Shown: positions 27,788-37,762, counted from the first letter of the stretch. The stretch is 64,000 nucleotides of DNA from Gammaproteobacteria bacterium (GCA_011389885.1 JAABTK010000010.1:1-64000); one strand, 5' to 3'. Notes: a model not told the origin generated them from the sequence alone. Translations and numbers: made by a program.

Positions 27788-28647
27788 GGCCGGGCCTCGC
27801 GCAACCGCGCCACCGCTTGCGCAAGCATCGGCCCGCCGCAGATCCAGTATCGATAAGGCACCTCCACCGGCGCGCTTCCCTCCACCTTGCGGGCGATGGC
27901 CGGGTGATCCAGAAAGCCGCGCGCGCGCGACGCCGCACCGGGGTGGAAACTCGAATGCAGCAGGCGCGCGGGCGGCAGCGCCAACAGTTGCTCCAGTCCC
28001 AGCGGCCGGAAACCGCGAAACCCTTGTTCCGCCGCCAGGTTTCGCCACCCCGCGAGGCGCATGGCCGTGTGCTGCAAGGTATCCTTGCCGGCGGTGTAGC
28101 CGTTGGGTTGCAGCAGCAGCGCGGCCGGCGCGCCCGGCGCGATGGGGCCTTCCCCGGCCTGCAAGGCGAGCAGCGGCGCCAAGGCGCGCTCGGCGGCCTC
28201 GGGGCGACCCAGCAAGGCCCCAGTGCGGCGCACGTTACGCAATATCTGCGCCAGATCCGTGGCCGGCTCCAGGCGCTCCAGCGCAATCCCCACCCGCTTC
28301 AGGGCGGCGCTCAAGGCGGGATCCGTATAGCGGCTGCCCAATACCAAATCGGGCTTGAGCGCAATCAGCTCCTCGATGCGGGCGTAGTTCGTCGGATAGG
28401 CCGCCGCCCGCGAGGCGAAGTACGAGTGCTCGGGGTCCAGCGCCAAATGGCTCACCGCCAGGATCTGCTCCGGCCGGGCCAGCAACAGCAGCAATTGATC
28501 CGCGCACAGATTGATCGACACCACCCGCACCGGCGCCGCCGCCGCGGGCAGGGCCGCAAGCAGCGCCGCAAGCCAAAGCAGGATCAAGCCCGCCGGGCGC
28601 CGCCGGCCCCCGGCGCCCCAGCCGCTTGGCGCCTCAGCGCGTCGCAT
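27784..28647 (-). CDS. btuF: Cobalamin-binding periplasmic protein
   Basis: This is a 287-residue class III periplasmic binding protein. After an Arg-rich start and signal peptide (LILLWLAALLAALPAAAA), the mature protein opens with VRVVSINLCADQLLLLLA, the typical BtuF beta-strand/helix, and then EELIALKPDLVLG. It delivers cobalamin to BtuCD. The ATG at 28647 overlaps the end of btuB by 14 bases. A frame extension to 28722 lies inside btuB and is rejected. The single long alpha-helical connector expected between lobes fits the LAQILRNVRRTGALLGRPEAAER region. Confidence 0.9.
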   Translation of the reverse strand: MRRAEAPSGWGAGGRRRPAGLILLWLAALLAALPAAAAPVRVVSINLCADQLLLLLARPEQILAVSHLALDPEHSYFASRAAAYPTNYARIEELIALKPDLVLGSRYTDPALSAALKRVGIALERLEPATDLAQILRNVRRTGALLGRPEAAERALAPLLALQAGEGPIAPGAPAALLLQPNGYTAGKDTLQHTAMRLAGWRNLAAEQGFRGFRPLGLEQLLALPPARLLHSSFHPGAASRARGFLDHPAIARKVEGSAPVEVPYRYWICGGPMLAQAVARLREARP

Positions 28648-30442
28648 AGGCCAGGGACACAAACAGGGCGCGTTCGGCCCCGCGATAGCCGGCCGGGGCT
28701 TGGTAGGCGTGATTGAGGGCATTGCTCAGCTCGCCGCGCAGCTCCCACTGCGGGGTCAAGGCGCGGGCGATGCGCAGGTCCAGCAACCCATGCCCGCTCA
28801 GCCGGCGCAGGTTGTCCGCATCGTCATAGGTCTCGCCTTGCAACCGCCACGTCAGCCCCAGGCGCGTATCACCCAGGGTGCGCTCCAGGTCCAGGCGCAA
28901 CAGGCGCTCGGCGCGCCGGGCCAGGCGCTTGCCGGTGGCGCGGTCCTTGGCATCCAGCAGGGTCAGATCGGCGCTCAGCGACCAGCCCCCCCAGCTCCGG
29001 TTCAAGGTCGCCTCTAGGCCATCGATGCGCGCCGCGGCCACGTTATCCGGCCGCCAGACCCAAGGCTCGGTTTCGAGCCACTGAATCAACTGCTCCACCT
29101 CGTTGCGAAACAGCCGCAGCTCCCAGCGTCCGACCCCGGCCTCGCCCCGCAGGCCCAGCTCGAAGGTCTCGGACTCCTCCGGGGCCAGTCCCGGGTTGCC
29201 GCTGGAGCCCCAGGGGTCTATGTAATACAGATCATTAAAGGTCGGGGCCTTGAACGCGGTGGCATACGACAGGCTCACATCGACCCCGCCCCAGGCCCGC
29301 CCCCAGGCCAAATGGCCGGTGCGGCGGACGCCGAAGGATTGGTTGTCGTCCGCCCGAAAGGCCGCATTGACCCGATGCGCCCCGTAGTCTCCTTGAAACT
29401 GCACGAAGGCCGCGCGATTGTCCCGCCTGGTGCGGCTGTATTGGGAGTTCGACGCCAGCCGTTCCTCGCTCCAATCGAGGCCGAGATTGAGCAGGTTATC
29501 GCGCCCCAGGGTCAGGTCGTGCTGCCAGGAGGCCTGCCGCCGCTCGGTATCGAACACAAAGCCCCGCAGCCCATCGGTGAAATCGGCGGCCTGCTCACGG
29601 TATTCGCCCAACTGCCAGACGCTCTCCCAGGTCGCGCTCACCGGCAGCCGGTAATCCAGGTTCAAAACCTGCTGGGTAAAGTCATTGGTGTAGCGCGACT
29701 CCGCCTGCCAGCCGTCGTATTCGTTATCGCCCTCGGTGCGCAACAGGCCCAGGCGCAGCGCGCCATAGCGGCCGAACCCGCGGCTCAGGCCCAAATCGAG
29801 GCTGCTCTGCTCGAACCCATCGGCATCCGGGTGGTTGCCGATGGTGGCGTCGAAGCCCGCGGTCTCGAAATAAGAGAGACCAAGATCCAGCTCGAAGCCG
29901 TCCCCGGACTCGGACCACCCGGCCGCGACCTGCCGCGTATCATGGCTGCCCGCGCCGAGGCTCAGGCGGCGACTGGGGCCGCTGCCGCTGCCGCTGCCGC
30001 GGGTGAAGATCTGAATCACCCCGCCGATGGCATCAGAGCCATACAAATGCGAGCGCGGGCCGCGCACGATCTCAATGCGCTCGATCTCCGCCAACGGCAG
30101 GTACTGCCAGCTAATGGTCCCCAGGCCCGGCGAGCCCACCCGCACCCCATCCACCAGCACCAGCACATGGCCGGAATTGGTGCCGCGGACAAAGGCGCTG
30201 GCGATCTTGCCGCGCCCCCCGCTGACCTGCAATTGCAGCCCGGCGCGGCCGTTCAAAAGCCCCGCCAGGTCACGGGCCTGGGTGCGCTCGATCTCGGCGC
30301 GGTCGATCACCGTCACCGCGGCCGTAACCGCATCGGCGGTTTGGGCGATGCGCGTGGCGGTGACGGTCACCACCGGGGTCTCGGCCTGGGCGGTTGCGGC
30401 GAGCAGCGCAAACAACAGCGCCGGGCGGGCGGAAAAAGGCAT
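28634..30442 (-). CDS. btuB: TonB-dependent cobalamin receptor
   Basis: This is a 602-residue outer-membrane receptor. The signal peptide (LLFALLAATAQA) is followed by a TonB box-like TPVVTVTATR, the plug domain (ARDLAGLLNGRAGLQLQVSG, FVRGTNSGHVLVLVDGVR, ERIEIVRGPRSHLYGSDAIGG), and a 22-strand barrel ending in LFVSLAYATR. Length and plug motifs match BtuB. It is the first gene after the cobalamin riboswitch, so expression falls when adenosylcobalamin is plentiful. The ATG at 30442 has an AGGAG site about 8 bases upstream. Confidence 0.94.
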   Translation of the reverse strand: MPFSARPALLFALLAATAQAETPVVTVTATRIAQTADAVTAAVTVIDRAEIERTQARDLAGLLNGRAGLQLQVSGGRGKIASAFVRGTNSGHVLVLVDGVRVGSPGLGTISWQYLPLAEIERIEIVRGPRSHLYGSDAIGGVIQIFTRGSGSGSGPSRRLSLGAGSHDTRQVAAGWSESGDGFELDLGLSYFETAGFDATIGNHPDADGFEQSSLDLGLSRGFGRYGALRLGLLRTEGDNEYDGWQAESRYTNDFTQQVLNLDYRLPVSATWESVWQLGEYREQAADFTDGLRGFVFDTERRQASWQHDLTLGRDNLLNLGLDWSEERLASNSQYSRTRRDNRAAFVQFQGDYGAHRVNAAFRADDNQSFGVRRTGHLAWGRAWGGVDVSLSYATAFKAPTFNDLYYIDPWGSSGNPGLAPEESETFELGLRGEAGVGRWELRLFRNEVEQLIQWLETEPWVWRPDNVAAARIDGLEATLNRSWGGWSLSADLTLLDAKDRATGKRLARRAERLLRLDLERTLGDTRLGLTWRLQGETYDDADNLRRLSGHGLLDLRIARALTPQWELRGELSNALNHAYQAPAGYRGAERALFVSLAYATR

Positions 30443-30659
30443 GGGGGCTCTCCTGTGGCATTCGAGTGCAAAGGCCGTCGAAAGCCATAGGGCCGGACCC
30501 ATCGCGATGGCGACCCGGACCGGCGCAAGCCCCGACGGCGCATACGGAATCGCCGCCGGCGCGGCCTAGATGGGCCGGGCCGGCGGACTCCGATGTGCGC
30601 CGTCATTACGGAGGGAGCCCGCCCCACGGAATACCCCGTTCAGTGGAAGTGCGGCGCTG

Positions 30660-30832
30660 AAACGGCAGGTCTCCTGACTCGCGGGTCATCGCCCCTAATC
30701 CGCCTTCCCGACGCGGCCGCGTCAGTGGCATAATGGATCGGGCTCGCCGCTCACAGTTGCGGGGACAGTCAGGGTTTAGCCAAGGCGTGCGGCCTTCCCT
30801 GTTCCCATATCAACCGAGCTAAAGAGCGGTTG
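30660..30832 (-). ncRNA. Cobalamin riboswitch
   Basis: Read on the minus strand, the conserved elements appear in order: GGGAACAGGGAAG-type P2/P3 region, CCCCGCAACTGTGAGCGG, the B12 box GCCACTG (30729-30723), TCGGGAAGGCGG, and the terminal GAGTCAGGAGACCTGCC (about 30680-30664). This is the standard adenosylcobalamin aptamer. About 220 bases separate it from the btuB start and must hold the expression platform. GGCCTAGATGGGCC near 30566-30579 can form a hairpin there. Confidence 0.95.
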
Positions 30833-31300
30833 ATCGCTCTTTAAACTCCGTTCAAAGCCTCTCGCGAGGCGCCGTTTCGGGGGCGATTGTAGGCCGGTTT
30901 CCCGGGTAAAAAAACCCCCCGTGCAGCCCGAGGCCCCCAGCCAGCCACCTCGGCGGCCTCTCGAAACCCTCGCCAAAGGCCCCAAAAAACTTGAGATAAC
31001 AGCCGATTACGCACGGCCGCAGGGCGTCGAAACAACAAGCGCTCCAACGAATTGCAAGGAAAAACTAGAAATTTTCCGATCAGGTGCGCTACCATGGGCC
31101 AAAGGAGCCTGAAACGCAAAAAACAAAAAACCAGCGAACCGGGCGGGCAGGGTTGCTTTCGGGTGACGGAGCGTCCATTTCTTTGGACGAGTGCGGCGCG
31201 CCCATTGCCTGCGCAGCGAGGTCCGCAGGCGCCGCGGCACACCAAATTCTGAACTTCACGCGAGCGGAGAAAATACAGATCGATGGAGAAGGAACACCAC
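30833..31300. other. Divergent control region between the btu operon and the chemosensory locus
   Basis: It has to supply the promoter of the riboswitch RNA (minus) and of the eleven-gene plus-strand locus. It is A-rich in places (GTAAAAAAACCCCCCG near 30905, CGCAAAAAACAAAAAACC near 31115). No known riboswitch or repeat module was recognised, and no gene is supported. Confidence 0.5.
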
Positions 31301-32185
31301 ATGTTGCCGATTACGCAGGTCATCGAGGCCTTGCGTGATAGTTGTCGATCGGGAGACACCGGGGCCTTTTTCGTCGCCACAGAAGAAGGCCACTGGGCCG
31401 AAATCGTGCTCGACAAGGGGCACATCATCTGCCTGCGCTACCGCACCAAGAAAGGCATGGAGGCCATCCCGGCGATGGCCCGCGCCACCCGCGCCAAATT
31501 CTCCTTCTCGGCCGCCAACGATGTCGGCATCTACAGCGTGTGCAAGGACCAGCAAAAGCTGCCAGCCACTAAAGAAATCGTGCAGTTATTGGGGGTCCAG
31601 GCGCAACGCTACAGCCAGGCGGCCAAGCGCCAAGCCGCCGGCCAAGCGCCCGCCCGCCCCCGGCAGGCCCCGGCCCCCAAACCGCGGCCGGCGTCCCAAC
31701 CGCGGCCGGCCCCCGGCGGCGCCAAGCCGGCCCCCGGCGCGCCCAAGCCGTCCGCCGAATCGCGCGTCAGGCGCGAGCCGGAAGTCCCCAAGCCCAAGCC
31801 CAGGCAAACCCGCCCGGGTCACCAGGCCAAGGTCCTGGTGGTGGAAGACAGCACCGTTTCCCGCAAGGTGATCACCAACACCCTGGCCAAAAAAGGCTTT
31901 CAAATCGCCGAGGCCGAAGACGGCTTTCAGGCCCTGGCCCAACTGGGTAACGAAAAACCGGACCTGGTGCTGCTGGACCTGATCCTGCCCGGCATGGACG
32001 GCTATAAAGTGCTCACCCACATGCAGAAAAAACCCGAGTTCGCCAGCATCCCGGTGATTATCCTAACCTCGAAAGACACCTTGTTTGACAAGCTTCGAGG
32101 CCGCATGTCAGGGTCAGACGAATACCTCACCAAGCCTTTTTCGCCCACCGAACTCCTGGCCAAAGTGGAGAAGTACCTCGGATGA
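31301..32185 (+). CDS. PATAN/DUF4388-like and CheY receiver fusion (PilG-like)
   Basis: This is a 294-residue cytosolic protein. Residues 1-100 resemble PATAN/DUF4388 domains (GAFFVATEEGHWAEIVLDKG, then IICLRYRTKKGMEAI). A Pro/Ala/Lys linker follows (about 110-175). The receiver domain (180-294) has VVEDSTVSRKVI, the phosphoacceptor in LLDLILPGMDG, VIILTSKD and the conserved Lys in DEYLTKPF. The receiver looks like PilG of type IV pilus chemosensory systems. I chose the second ATG because GGAGAAGGA sits in front of it. The upstream ATG at 31283 adds only six residues. It is the first gene of the chemosensory locus. The effector target is unknown. Confidence 0.8.
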   Translation: MLPITQVIEALRDSCRSGDTGAFFVATEEGHWAEIVLDKGHIICLRYRTKKGMEAIPAMARATRAKFSFSAANDVGIYSVCKDQQKLPATKEIVQLLGVQAQRYSQAAKRQAAGQAPARPRQAPAPKPRPASQPRPAPGGAKPAPGAPKPSAESRVRREPEVPKPKPRQTRPGHQAKVLVVEDSTVSRKVITNTLAKKGFQIAEAEDGFQALAQLGNEKPDLVLLDLILPGMDGYKVLTHMQKKPEFASIPVIILTSKDTLFDKLRGRMSGSDEYLTKPFSPTELLAKVEKYLG

Positions 32186-32294
32186 ACCGGCGCGCAGTGT
32201 CTGTTCGGCTCGCGACGGGGCGGGGGCGATTACGCAGCAGCCCCGAGTCCGCGGCGCGGCGCGCCATCTTGCAGCAAACCAAGGGTTGGAAACC

Positions 32295-33341
32295 ATGAGC
32301 CAGACCAAGCGCCTTCTGATCGTCGATGACTCCAGCATGATCCGCCAAGCCATCGCGGAAATGCTGGCCGACGACGAGCGGTTCGAGGTGGTGGGCGAGG
32401 CCGCAGACGGTCGCGAGGCCCTGCGCCTGGTGAAGGAGCTGCACCCGGACCTGATCACCCTCGACATCGTGATGCCCGGCATGAACGGCATCACCGCCCT
32501 AAAGCACCTAATGATCAACCACCCCACGCCCACGGTGATGATCAGCAGCCTGACCCAGGAGGGGGCCGAATACACCATGGACGCCTTGCGCTATGGCGCG
32601 GTGGATTTCATCCCCAAGCCCTCCAAGCTCGATCGCGAAGAGCTGTGGCGCATCACCGGCGAGGTGACCAAAAAACTCGCCTGGGCGGCGGCGGTGGAAA
32701 TCGACGCCCTGCGCTACATTCGGGTGCGCCGCGCCGAAGCCTCGGCCCAGGTGCGCGACGAGGCCGGCTACGTCGTTTCGCTCGGCGCGCACGAAGGCGG
32801 CTACGGGGCCTTAATGAAGATCCTGCCGCACCTCGACCCGCGGGCCGACGCCGGCTATGTGGCCATACTCTACGAACACTCCTCCTATGTAGACGCCTTC
32901 ATCGACTACATCACGCCCTATTGCGGGGTGCAGGTGGAGCGGGCGCAAGACGGCGCGCCGCTACAAGCCGGCCGCTGCTACATCGCCGCCGGCGAGGATT
33001 ACGCCACCCTCAGGCCGAGCAGCGAAGGCCTGGCGCTGCATGTACACCCGGCCCCCTTCGAGTCGCAAAAGGGCTCGCTCAACCGCATTCTTTACTCCTT
33101 GGCCGAGACCATGGGCGAACACTGCTGCGGCGTGGTCCTCACAGGCTCCGGCGAAGACGGCTGGGAAGGCCTGGATGAAGTGGCCCGGGGGGGCGGCGCC
33201 GTGCTGGTGCAAGACCCCGCCACCTGCCTGGTCAAGGACATGGCCCTGCACGCCCTGCGCCGCGGACACACGCAAAACGTGATCCCGGACAATCGAATGG
33301 CCGACGCCATCACCGAATTGATCTATACTGCTACACCGTAA
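32295..33341 (+). CDS. CheB-like response regulator with altered catalytic site (copy 1)
   Basis: This is a 348-residue protein with a receiver domain (residues 1-125, LIVDDSSMIRQAI, phosphoacceptor in TLDIVMPGMNG, VDFIPKPSK) joined to a CheB-type C-terminal domain. CheB demethylates chemoreceptors using Ser-His-Asp. Here the Ser motif, normally G-A-S-T-G-G, reads GAHEGG, so residue 166 is His. A His is still near the expected second position (LYEHSS) and the Asp motif GSGEDGWEG is kept. Methylesterase activity is therefore unlikely. The ATG at 32295 is used. The earlier frame overlaps the previous gene. It is 109 bases after the receiver-fusion gene. Confidence 0.85.
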   Translation: MSQTKRLLIVDDSSMIRQAIAEMLADDERFEVVGEAADGREALRLVKELHPDLITLDIVMPGMNGITALKHLMINHPTPTVMISSLTQEGAEYTMDALRYGAVDFIPKPSKLDREELWRITGEVTKKLAWAAAVEIDALRYIRVRRAEASAQVRDEAGYVVSLGAHEGGYGALMKILPHLDPRADAGYVAILYEHSSYVDAFIDYITPYCGVQVERAQDGAPLQAGRCYIAAGEDYATLRPSSEGLALHVHPAPFESQKGSLNRILYSLAETMGEHCCGVVLTGSGEDGWEGLDEVARGGGAVLVQDPATCLVKDMALHALRRGHTQNVIPDNRMADAITELIYTATP

Positions 33342-33421
33342 TCACCGGCTTCGCAACCGAACAGCCCGCCTGGGATGGAAGGGGCCAACAATGAAAAACC
33401 TGGACTGACTCGGAGGACACC

Positions 33422-36400
33422 ATGAACTGGCTGACCAATTGGTATCGAGACCTCGGCCTCGCTTATAAGCTCATCCTGCTATTCCTGCTGGTGGGGATGA
33501 TTCCCTTCGCCATTAACGCGTATATCGCGTCCCAAGAATCCACGACGGCGCTGACCGAACTGGAATTCAACGTACTGGCGGCGGCGCGAGACGCCCGCGC
33601 CGCTGAGCTGATCACCTATATGGAGACGGAAAAAAACGTCCTCGAAGCATTGACTCAAACGGTGCAGGTGAACCGGGATGCGGGCTTCGATAAGAACGCC
33701 TCCATCAACGCCCTGAAGGCGCAGGCGATCGAAGGACACTTCAGCGACCTGTACAAGCTGATGCTGGACGTGCAGAGCAACCTGCGCTTCACCGAGGGCA
33801 TCAGGCTGTTCGACAACGCCTTCGAGCAGGGCATGCAGAGCGAGGCCTATCAAAACCTGCGGCAGGCCAGAGAGCCCGGGTTTATCCAATTCGCCCAAAC
33901 CTACGGCATCTCCGACGTGCATTTGATCGACGCGGACGGCAACGTACTGTTCACTATCGCTGGCGATGCCGACCTCGGCGCCAACCTCAAGACCGGCAAG
34001 CTCCGCAGCTCCGGCCTGGGTCGGGTGTACGAGCTGGCCCGCTACGAAACCGCCATCGTCGATTTCAGCTACTACGAACCGGCGGACGAATACGCGGCCT
34101 TTATGTCCACCCCGCTGATCGACGAAAGCGGCCGTTACTGGGGCCAGGCGGCCTTTGAGCTTGACCCTGAGGCGATCAACGCCATCGTGCAACAACGCGG
34201 CGGCATGCGCGACACCTTTGAAACCTGGCTGGTAGCCAAGGGTCGGGACGGTCTTGAGCTGCGCTCTGACCGCGTGGTGAAAACGGGCAGTATCGGCGAC
34301 CCGAAGCCCGGACCCGATGCCGAGGCCGCGCTGCGGGGCGAGAGCGGCAACCTGATCAAAACCGGCTCCACCGGGGTGCTGGAGGTGGCGATCTACCAGC
34401 CAGTGAACATCACGGGCCTGAACTGGGGCCTCGTTACCACGGGGGCGCTGGTTCAGGCGGTGGTGCCTGAACTCGAATCGGGGCAGGACTTCATGGCCTG
34501 GTACGCCGAGGACTTCGATTTCTACGACATCTTCCTAATCGATGCCTCGGGGCAAGCCTTCTATACCGTAGCGCAAGAGGCGGACTACCAAACCAACCTA
34601 GTCAACGGTCAATACGCCAACACCCACTTGGGCAGGCTGGTGCAGCAGGTGATGAGCACCCGCCGCTTTGCGCTCTCGGACATGCTGATGTACGCCCCCT
34701 CCAACGAGCCGGCCATTTTTATGGCGCAGCCGATTATCGCCGCGGGCAAGGTGGAAATGGTGGTGGCGATTCAGCTCTCCACCGAGGTCATCAACACCAT
34801 CATGCAGCGCGAAAACCAGGCCTTCGGCCAAACGGGTTACGCCTATTTGGTCGGCCCGGACTTCAAATTCCGCTCCAACCTGCGCGGCGGCGACCAACTG
34901 CTCAAGACAGAGGCCCGCACCGCCGGCACCGAGGCCGCCCTGCAAGACCAGGACGACGTGCGCGAATCCGTCAGTTTCCGGGGAGAGGAGGTGCTGAACG
35001 CCTATTCGGACGTGGGCATGAACGAATTCGGCGCCGACTTCGAGTGGGGCATCATCGTGGAGGTGACCACCGAAGAGGCCCTCGCCGCCGTAGCCGCCTA
35101 TCAACAACAGATGATCGTACTGGCGGTGATCATCCTCGGCGTGGTGCTGGTGGTGGCCTATGTGGTCGGCCGCGCCATTGCGGCGCCGATCGTACACATG
35201 GCGGAGCGGGTGCGTGAAATCGCCACCAACCAGGACCTCACCATCACCGTGCCGGCCACGGGCAAGGACGAAATCGGCCGCATGATCGAATCGTTCAACC
35301 ACATGATGGGCGTATTCAGAAACTCCATGAAGATCGTGCAAGGCGGCGCCACCAACGTGGGCAAAAACTCCCAGGAAGTGGGCAAACGCGCCTCGGCCAA
35401 CAGAGAACGCGCCCAGGCCCAGTTCGAGCGGGCGACCAACGCCCAGCAGATCATCGCCGAAATGGGCGGCACCGCGGCCCAAGTGGCCTCCGCCACCAAC
35501 GAACAGGCGGATGCCGCCCGCGTGGCCAACACCACCATCGAAAACCTGGTGCGCCAGATGGAGACCGTCGGTCAATCCGCCATCGCCCAAAACGAAGAGG
35601 TGGGGCAGACCATGGAGCGGGTGCAGGAGATGGGCGCCACCGGCGCCCGCGTGGCGCAAACCGCGTCCAAACAGGGCGAGATGGTGTTCAAGGCCTCGGA
35701 CTCCATGAACCAAATGTCCAAGGCGGTGGAAGAAATGACCCGGGTGGTGGAACAGGCCACCGAGCAGGGCCATGCGGTGCTGTCCGCGGCCGAGCAGGGG
35801 CGCTCCACGGTGTCCTCCACGGTGGAAGGCATGAAGGCCATCTCCGAATCGTCCGAGCAGATCTCCGAAATCATCGGCGTAATCACCGAAATCGCGGAAC
35901 AAACCAACCTCCTGGCCCTCAACGCGGCCATCGAGGCGGCCCGCGCCGGGGCCCACGGCAAGGGCTTCGCGGTGGTGGCCGACGAAGTGGGTAAACTGGC
36001 CCAGCGCTCCTCCGAGGCGGCCAAGGAGATCACCCAGCTGATCAAGGACTCCACCGGACGCGTATCGGAAGGCTCGCGCCTGTCGGATGAATCGCAACAG
36101 GCCCTGGGCCGCATCGACGAGGGCGGCCGCGGCAACATGCAGGCCATTGAGGCCATCACCAAGACGGCGCGCGGCCTCAGCGCCAACACCTCCGAAGTGC
36201 AGGACATCATGAACCAGCTCAACTCCTTGGCGGAAGAGATTGTGAGCATGTCCAAGGATCAGGGGCCGCGTCGTCAGGCGGCGGAGCAATCCCTGCGGTC
36301 CATGATCGAGCACACCCGCACCATTGGCAACTTGGTGCGTGACGCCAGTAACGGCGCGCAAAAGATCGGCGAGCAAATGCAAGGCATCCTCGGCCGCATC

Positions 36401-36586
36401 GACAACATCACCAGCATGACCAGTCAGCAGGCGGAACGCACCCGGAACGTGACCCAAATTTCCCAGGAAACTGCGGACACCGCCAAGCAGACCGTGGAAG
36501 GCGCCGGCGGCGTGGTGAACATCACCACCGACCTGCAAAAGGTGTCTCAGCAGCTGATCCGTCAGGTGCAGCAGTTCAAGATCTAA
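33422..36586 (+). CDS. Methyl-accepting chemotaxis protein with large double sensor
   Basis: This is a 1054-residue chemoreceptor. TM1 is at about residues 14-34 and TM2 at about 563-583, with a periplasmic region of about 530 residues between. That region contains two similar Cache-like modules (about 140-275, [20 protein letters not shown]; about 355-470, [20 protein letters not shown]), each continuing into an FM(S/A)xPxI strand. A HAMP domain (584-640) and a signalling coiled coil follow, with the hairpin tip [18 protein letters not shown] near 825-845. The C-terminus lacks an NWETF-type tether for CheR/CheB. A GGAGGA site precedes the ATG. It feeds CheW/CheA encoded just downstream. The ligand is unknown. 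Confidence 0.95.
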   Translation: MNWLTNWYRDLGLAYKLILLFLLVGMIPFAINAYIASQESTTALTELEFNVLAAARDARAAELITYMETEKNVLEALTQTVQVNRDAGFDKNASINALKAQAIEGHFSDLYKLMLDVQSNLRFTEGIRLFDNAFEQGMQSEAYQNLRQAREPGFIQFAQTYGISDVHLIDADGNVLFTIAGDADLGANLKTGKLRSSGLGRVYELARYETAIVDFSYYEPADEYAAFMSTPLIDESGRYWGQAAFELDPEAINAIVQQRGGMRDTFETWLVAKGRDGLELRSDRVVKTGSIGDPKPGPDAEAALRGESGNLIKTGSTGVLEVAIYQPVNITGLNWGLVTTGALVQAVVPELESGQDFMAWYAEDFDFYDIFLIDASGQAFYTVAQEADYQTNLVNGQYANTHLGRLVQQVMSTRRFALSDMLMYAPSNEPAIFMAQPIIAAGKVEMVVAIQLSTEVINTIMQRENQAFGQTGYAYLVGPDFKFRSNLRGGDQLLKTEARTAGTEAALQDQDDVRESVSFRGEEVLNAYSDVGMNEFGADFEWGIIVEVTTEEALAAVAAYQQQMIVLAVIILGVVLVVAYVVGRAIAAPIVHMAERVREIATNQDLTITVPATGKDEIGRMIESFNHMMGVFRNSMKIVQGGATNVGKNSQEVGKRASANRERAQAQFERATNAQQIIAEMGGTAAQVASATNEQADAARVANTTIENLVRQMETVGQSAIAQNEEVGQTMERVQEMGATGARVAQTASKQGEMVFKASDSMNQMSKAVEEMTRVVEQATEQGHAVLSAAEQGRSTVSSTVEGMKAISESSEQISEIIGVITEIAEQTNLLALNAAIEAARAGAHGKGFAVVADEVGKLAQRSSEAAKEITQLIKDSTGRVSEGSRLSDESQQALGRIDEGGRGNMQAIEAITKTARGLSANTSEVQDIMNQLNSLAEEIVSMSKDQGPRRQAAEQSLRSMIEHTRTIGNLVRDASNGAQKIGEQMQGILGRIDNITSMTSQQAERTRNVTQISQETADTAKQTVEGAGGVVNITTDLQKVSQQLIRQVQQFKI

Positions 36587-36601
36587 GCGGCGCCCGCGAA
36601 T

Positions 36602-36621
36602 GCGCCGGGCTCGCCCGGCGC
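36602..36621 (+). other. Intercistronic hairpin between MCP and cheW
   Basis: GCGCCGGG - CTCG - CCCGGCGC is a perfect 8-bp stem with no T-run, 15 bases after the MCP stop. It may protect or attenuate the mRNA and so set the MCP/CheW ratio (inference). Confidence 0.6.
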
Positions 36622-36696
36622 GCACCGCCGATCACTGCTGCCGGGGGCGCGAGCCCGGGTCGGCCCGCACCCTGCAAAACCTTGGGAGATAGCTAA

Positions 36697-37227
36697 ATGG
36701 CTGAATCTTATACAAGCAAGCGCTTAGAAGAGGAAGAGTCCGAATCTTTAATGCAGTTGGTTGGCTTCAAGATCGCCAACGAGCTGTTCGGGGTGGATAT
36801 CCTGATGGTGCAGGAGATCATCCGCTATGCGCCCATTACCGCAGTGCCCAACTCGCCGGCCTTCGTGGAAGGGGTGATCAACCTTCGGGGCGACATCATT
36901 CCGGTGATTGATTTGCGTAAACGGCTGAACCTCTTTGACGAGGACTCCGAAAAGCAGATTTGGATCATCATCCTGGACATACAGGGACGGGTGACCGGCT
37001 TCATCGTGGATTTCGTGACCGAGGTGCTCAAGATCGATGAAGAGGAGATCGAACACGCGCCCGATATCATCGTCTCCGGACTCGAAAACCAATACATCCG
37101 GGGCGTGGTGGATATCGAGAACGAATTGCTGATCCTGCTTGATTTCAATCGCATCCTGCTGACCGACGAAATCAAGAAACTCAAAACGGTCTCCACCGAA
37201 GGGGTGACCGGTAAAACGGTCGGATAA
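36697..37227 (+). CDS. cheW: Chemotaxis coupling protein CheW
   Basis: This is a 176-residue CheW. The core runs MQLVGFKIANELFGVDILMV, EIIRYAPITAVPNSPAFVEG, VINLRGDIIPVIDLRKRL (the NLRG receptor/kinase-contact motif) and GFIVDFVTEVLKI. It has an acidic N-terminal extension of about 17 residues. CheW bridges the MCP and the P5 domain of CheA. A GGGAGAT site precedes the ATG. It lies between the MCP and cheY genes. Confidence 0.96.
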   Translation: MAESYTSKRLEEEESESLMQLVGFKIANELFGVDILMVQEIIRYAPITAVPNSPAFVEGVINLRGDIIPVIDLRKRLNLFDEDSEKQIWIIILDIQGRVTGFIVDFVTEVLKIDEEEIEHAPDIIVSGLENQYIRGVVDIENELLILLDFNRILLTDEIKKLKTVSTEGVTGKTVG

Positions 37228-37241
37228 GCGGACCTTGGAAC

Positions 37242-37276
37242 GATCCGGGCGCGGCCGGAAGGCCGCGCGCCGGATC
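37242..37276 (+). other. Intercistronic hairpin between cheW and cheY
   Basis: GATCCGGGCGCGGCC - GGAA - GGCCGCGCGCCGGATC pairs over about 15 bp with one bulge around a GGAA tetraloop, 15 bases after the cheW stop. AAAAAA follows at the base rather than T-run, so a stability or attenuation element is likelier than a plus-strand terminator. Confidence 0.65.
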
Positions 37277-37296
37277 CAGAAAAAACAGTGGTATCG

Positions 37297-37647
37297 ATGG
37301 CGAAAAGAATCCTGGTAGTCGATGACTCGGCAATGATGCGGAAAATGATCGTCAAGGTCTTGCAGGGCGACGGGCATGAAGTGGTCGGCGAAGCCACCGA
37401 GGGGGAGAAGGCCGTGGAAATGTATGAGCAACTCAAGCCGGATCTGGTCACCATGGATATCACCATGCGCGGCATGGACGGCTTGAGCGCGGCCAAGGCG
37501 ATCAAAAAAGTCGATCCCGAGGCCAAGATTATCTTCCTCTCCAATTTGGACAAGGAAAAGTATGAGCCGGAGATCGAAAACATCGGCGGCGTGGGTTTGG
37601 TCAACAAACACCGCTCGGCCGAGATCCTCGATCTGGTGAACCGCTGA
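37297..37647 (+). CDS. cheY: CheY-like single-domain response regulator
   Basis: This is a 116-residue receiver domain: ILVVDDSAMMRKMIVKVL (acidic pocket), the phosphoacceptor in DLVTMDITMRGMDGL, Ser at the usual Thr position (IFLSNLDKE) and the conserved Lys in VNKHRSAE. The loop around beta4-alpha4 (LDKEKYEPEIENIGGVG) differs from motor-binding CheY. It may therefore act on another output or as a phosphate sink. No flagellar genes lie in the window. The ATG at 37297 is preferred over a GTG at 37288. Confidence 0.92.
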   Translation: MAKRILVVDDSAMMRKMIVKVLQGDGHEVVGEATEGEKAVEMYEQLKPDLVTMDITMRGMDGLSAAKAIKKVDPEAKIIFLSNLDKEKYEPEIENIGGVGLVNKHRSAEILDLVNR

Positions 37648-37762
37648 ATGCTGCGGACCGACCGGATCAAGCCATGAAGCGCTGTCGTAGGCCAACGGGA
37701 CCGAGTGCGGCTCAACCCCTGAAGCCACCTAAGAATAACGCCACCCTGAAGGAATTCGAGCG

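Noticed and set aside
27788-28048. N-terminal extension of btuC
   Set aside because: It overlaps btuF in another frame, lacks family similarity, and a TTGA-coupled start at 27787 gives the normal length.
31084-31260. Cyclic-di-GMP riboswitch ahead of the chemosensory locus
   Set aside because: I looked for the GEMM core elements and did not find them in order.
34598-36625. 675-residue minus-strand open frame opposite the MCP gene
   Set aside because: High GC keeps the antisense frame open. Its composition is Gly/His/Leu-rich, while the plus strand encodes a textbook MCP.
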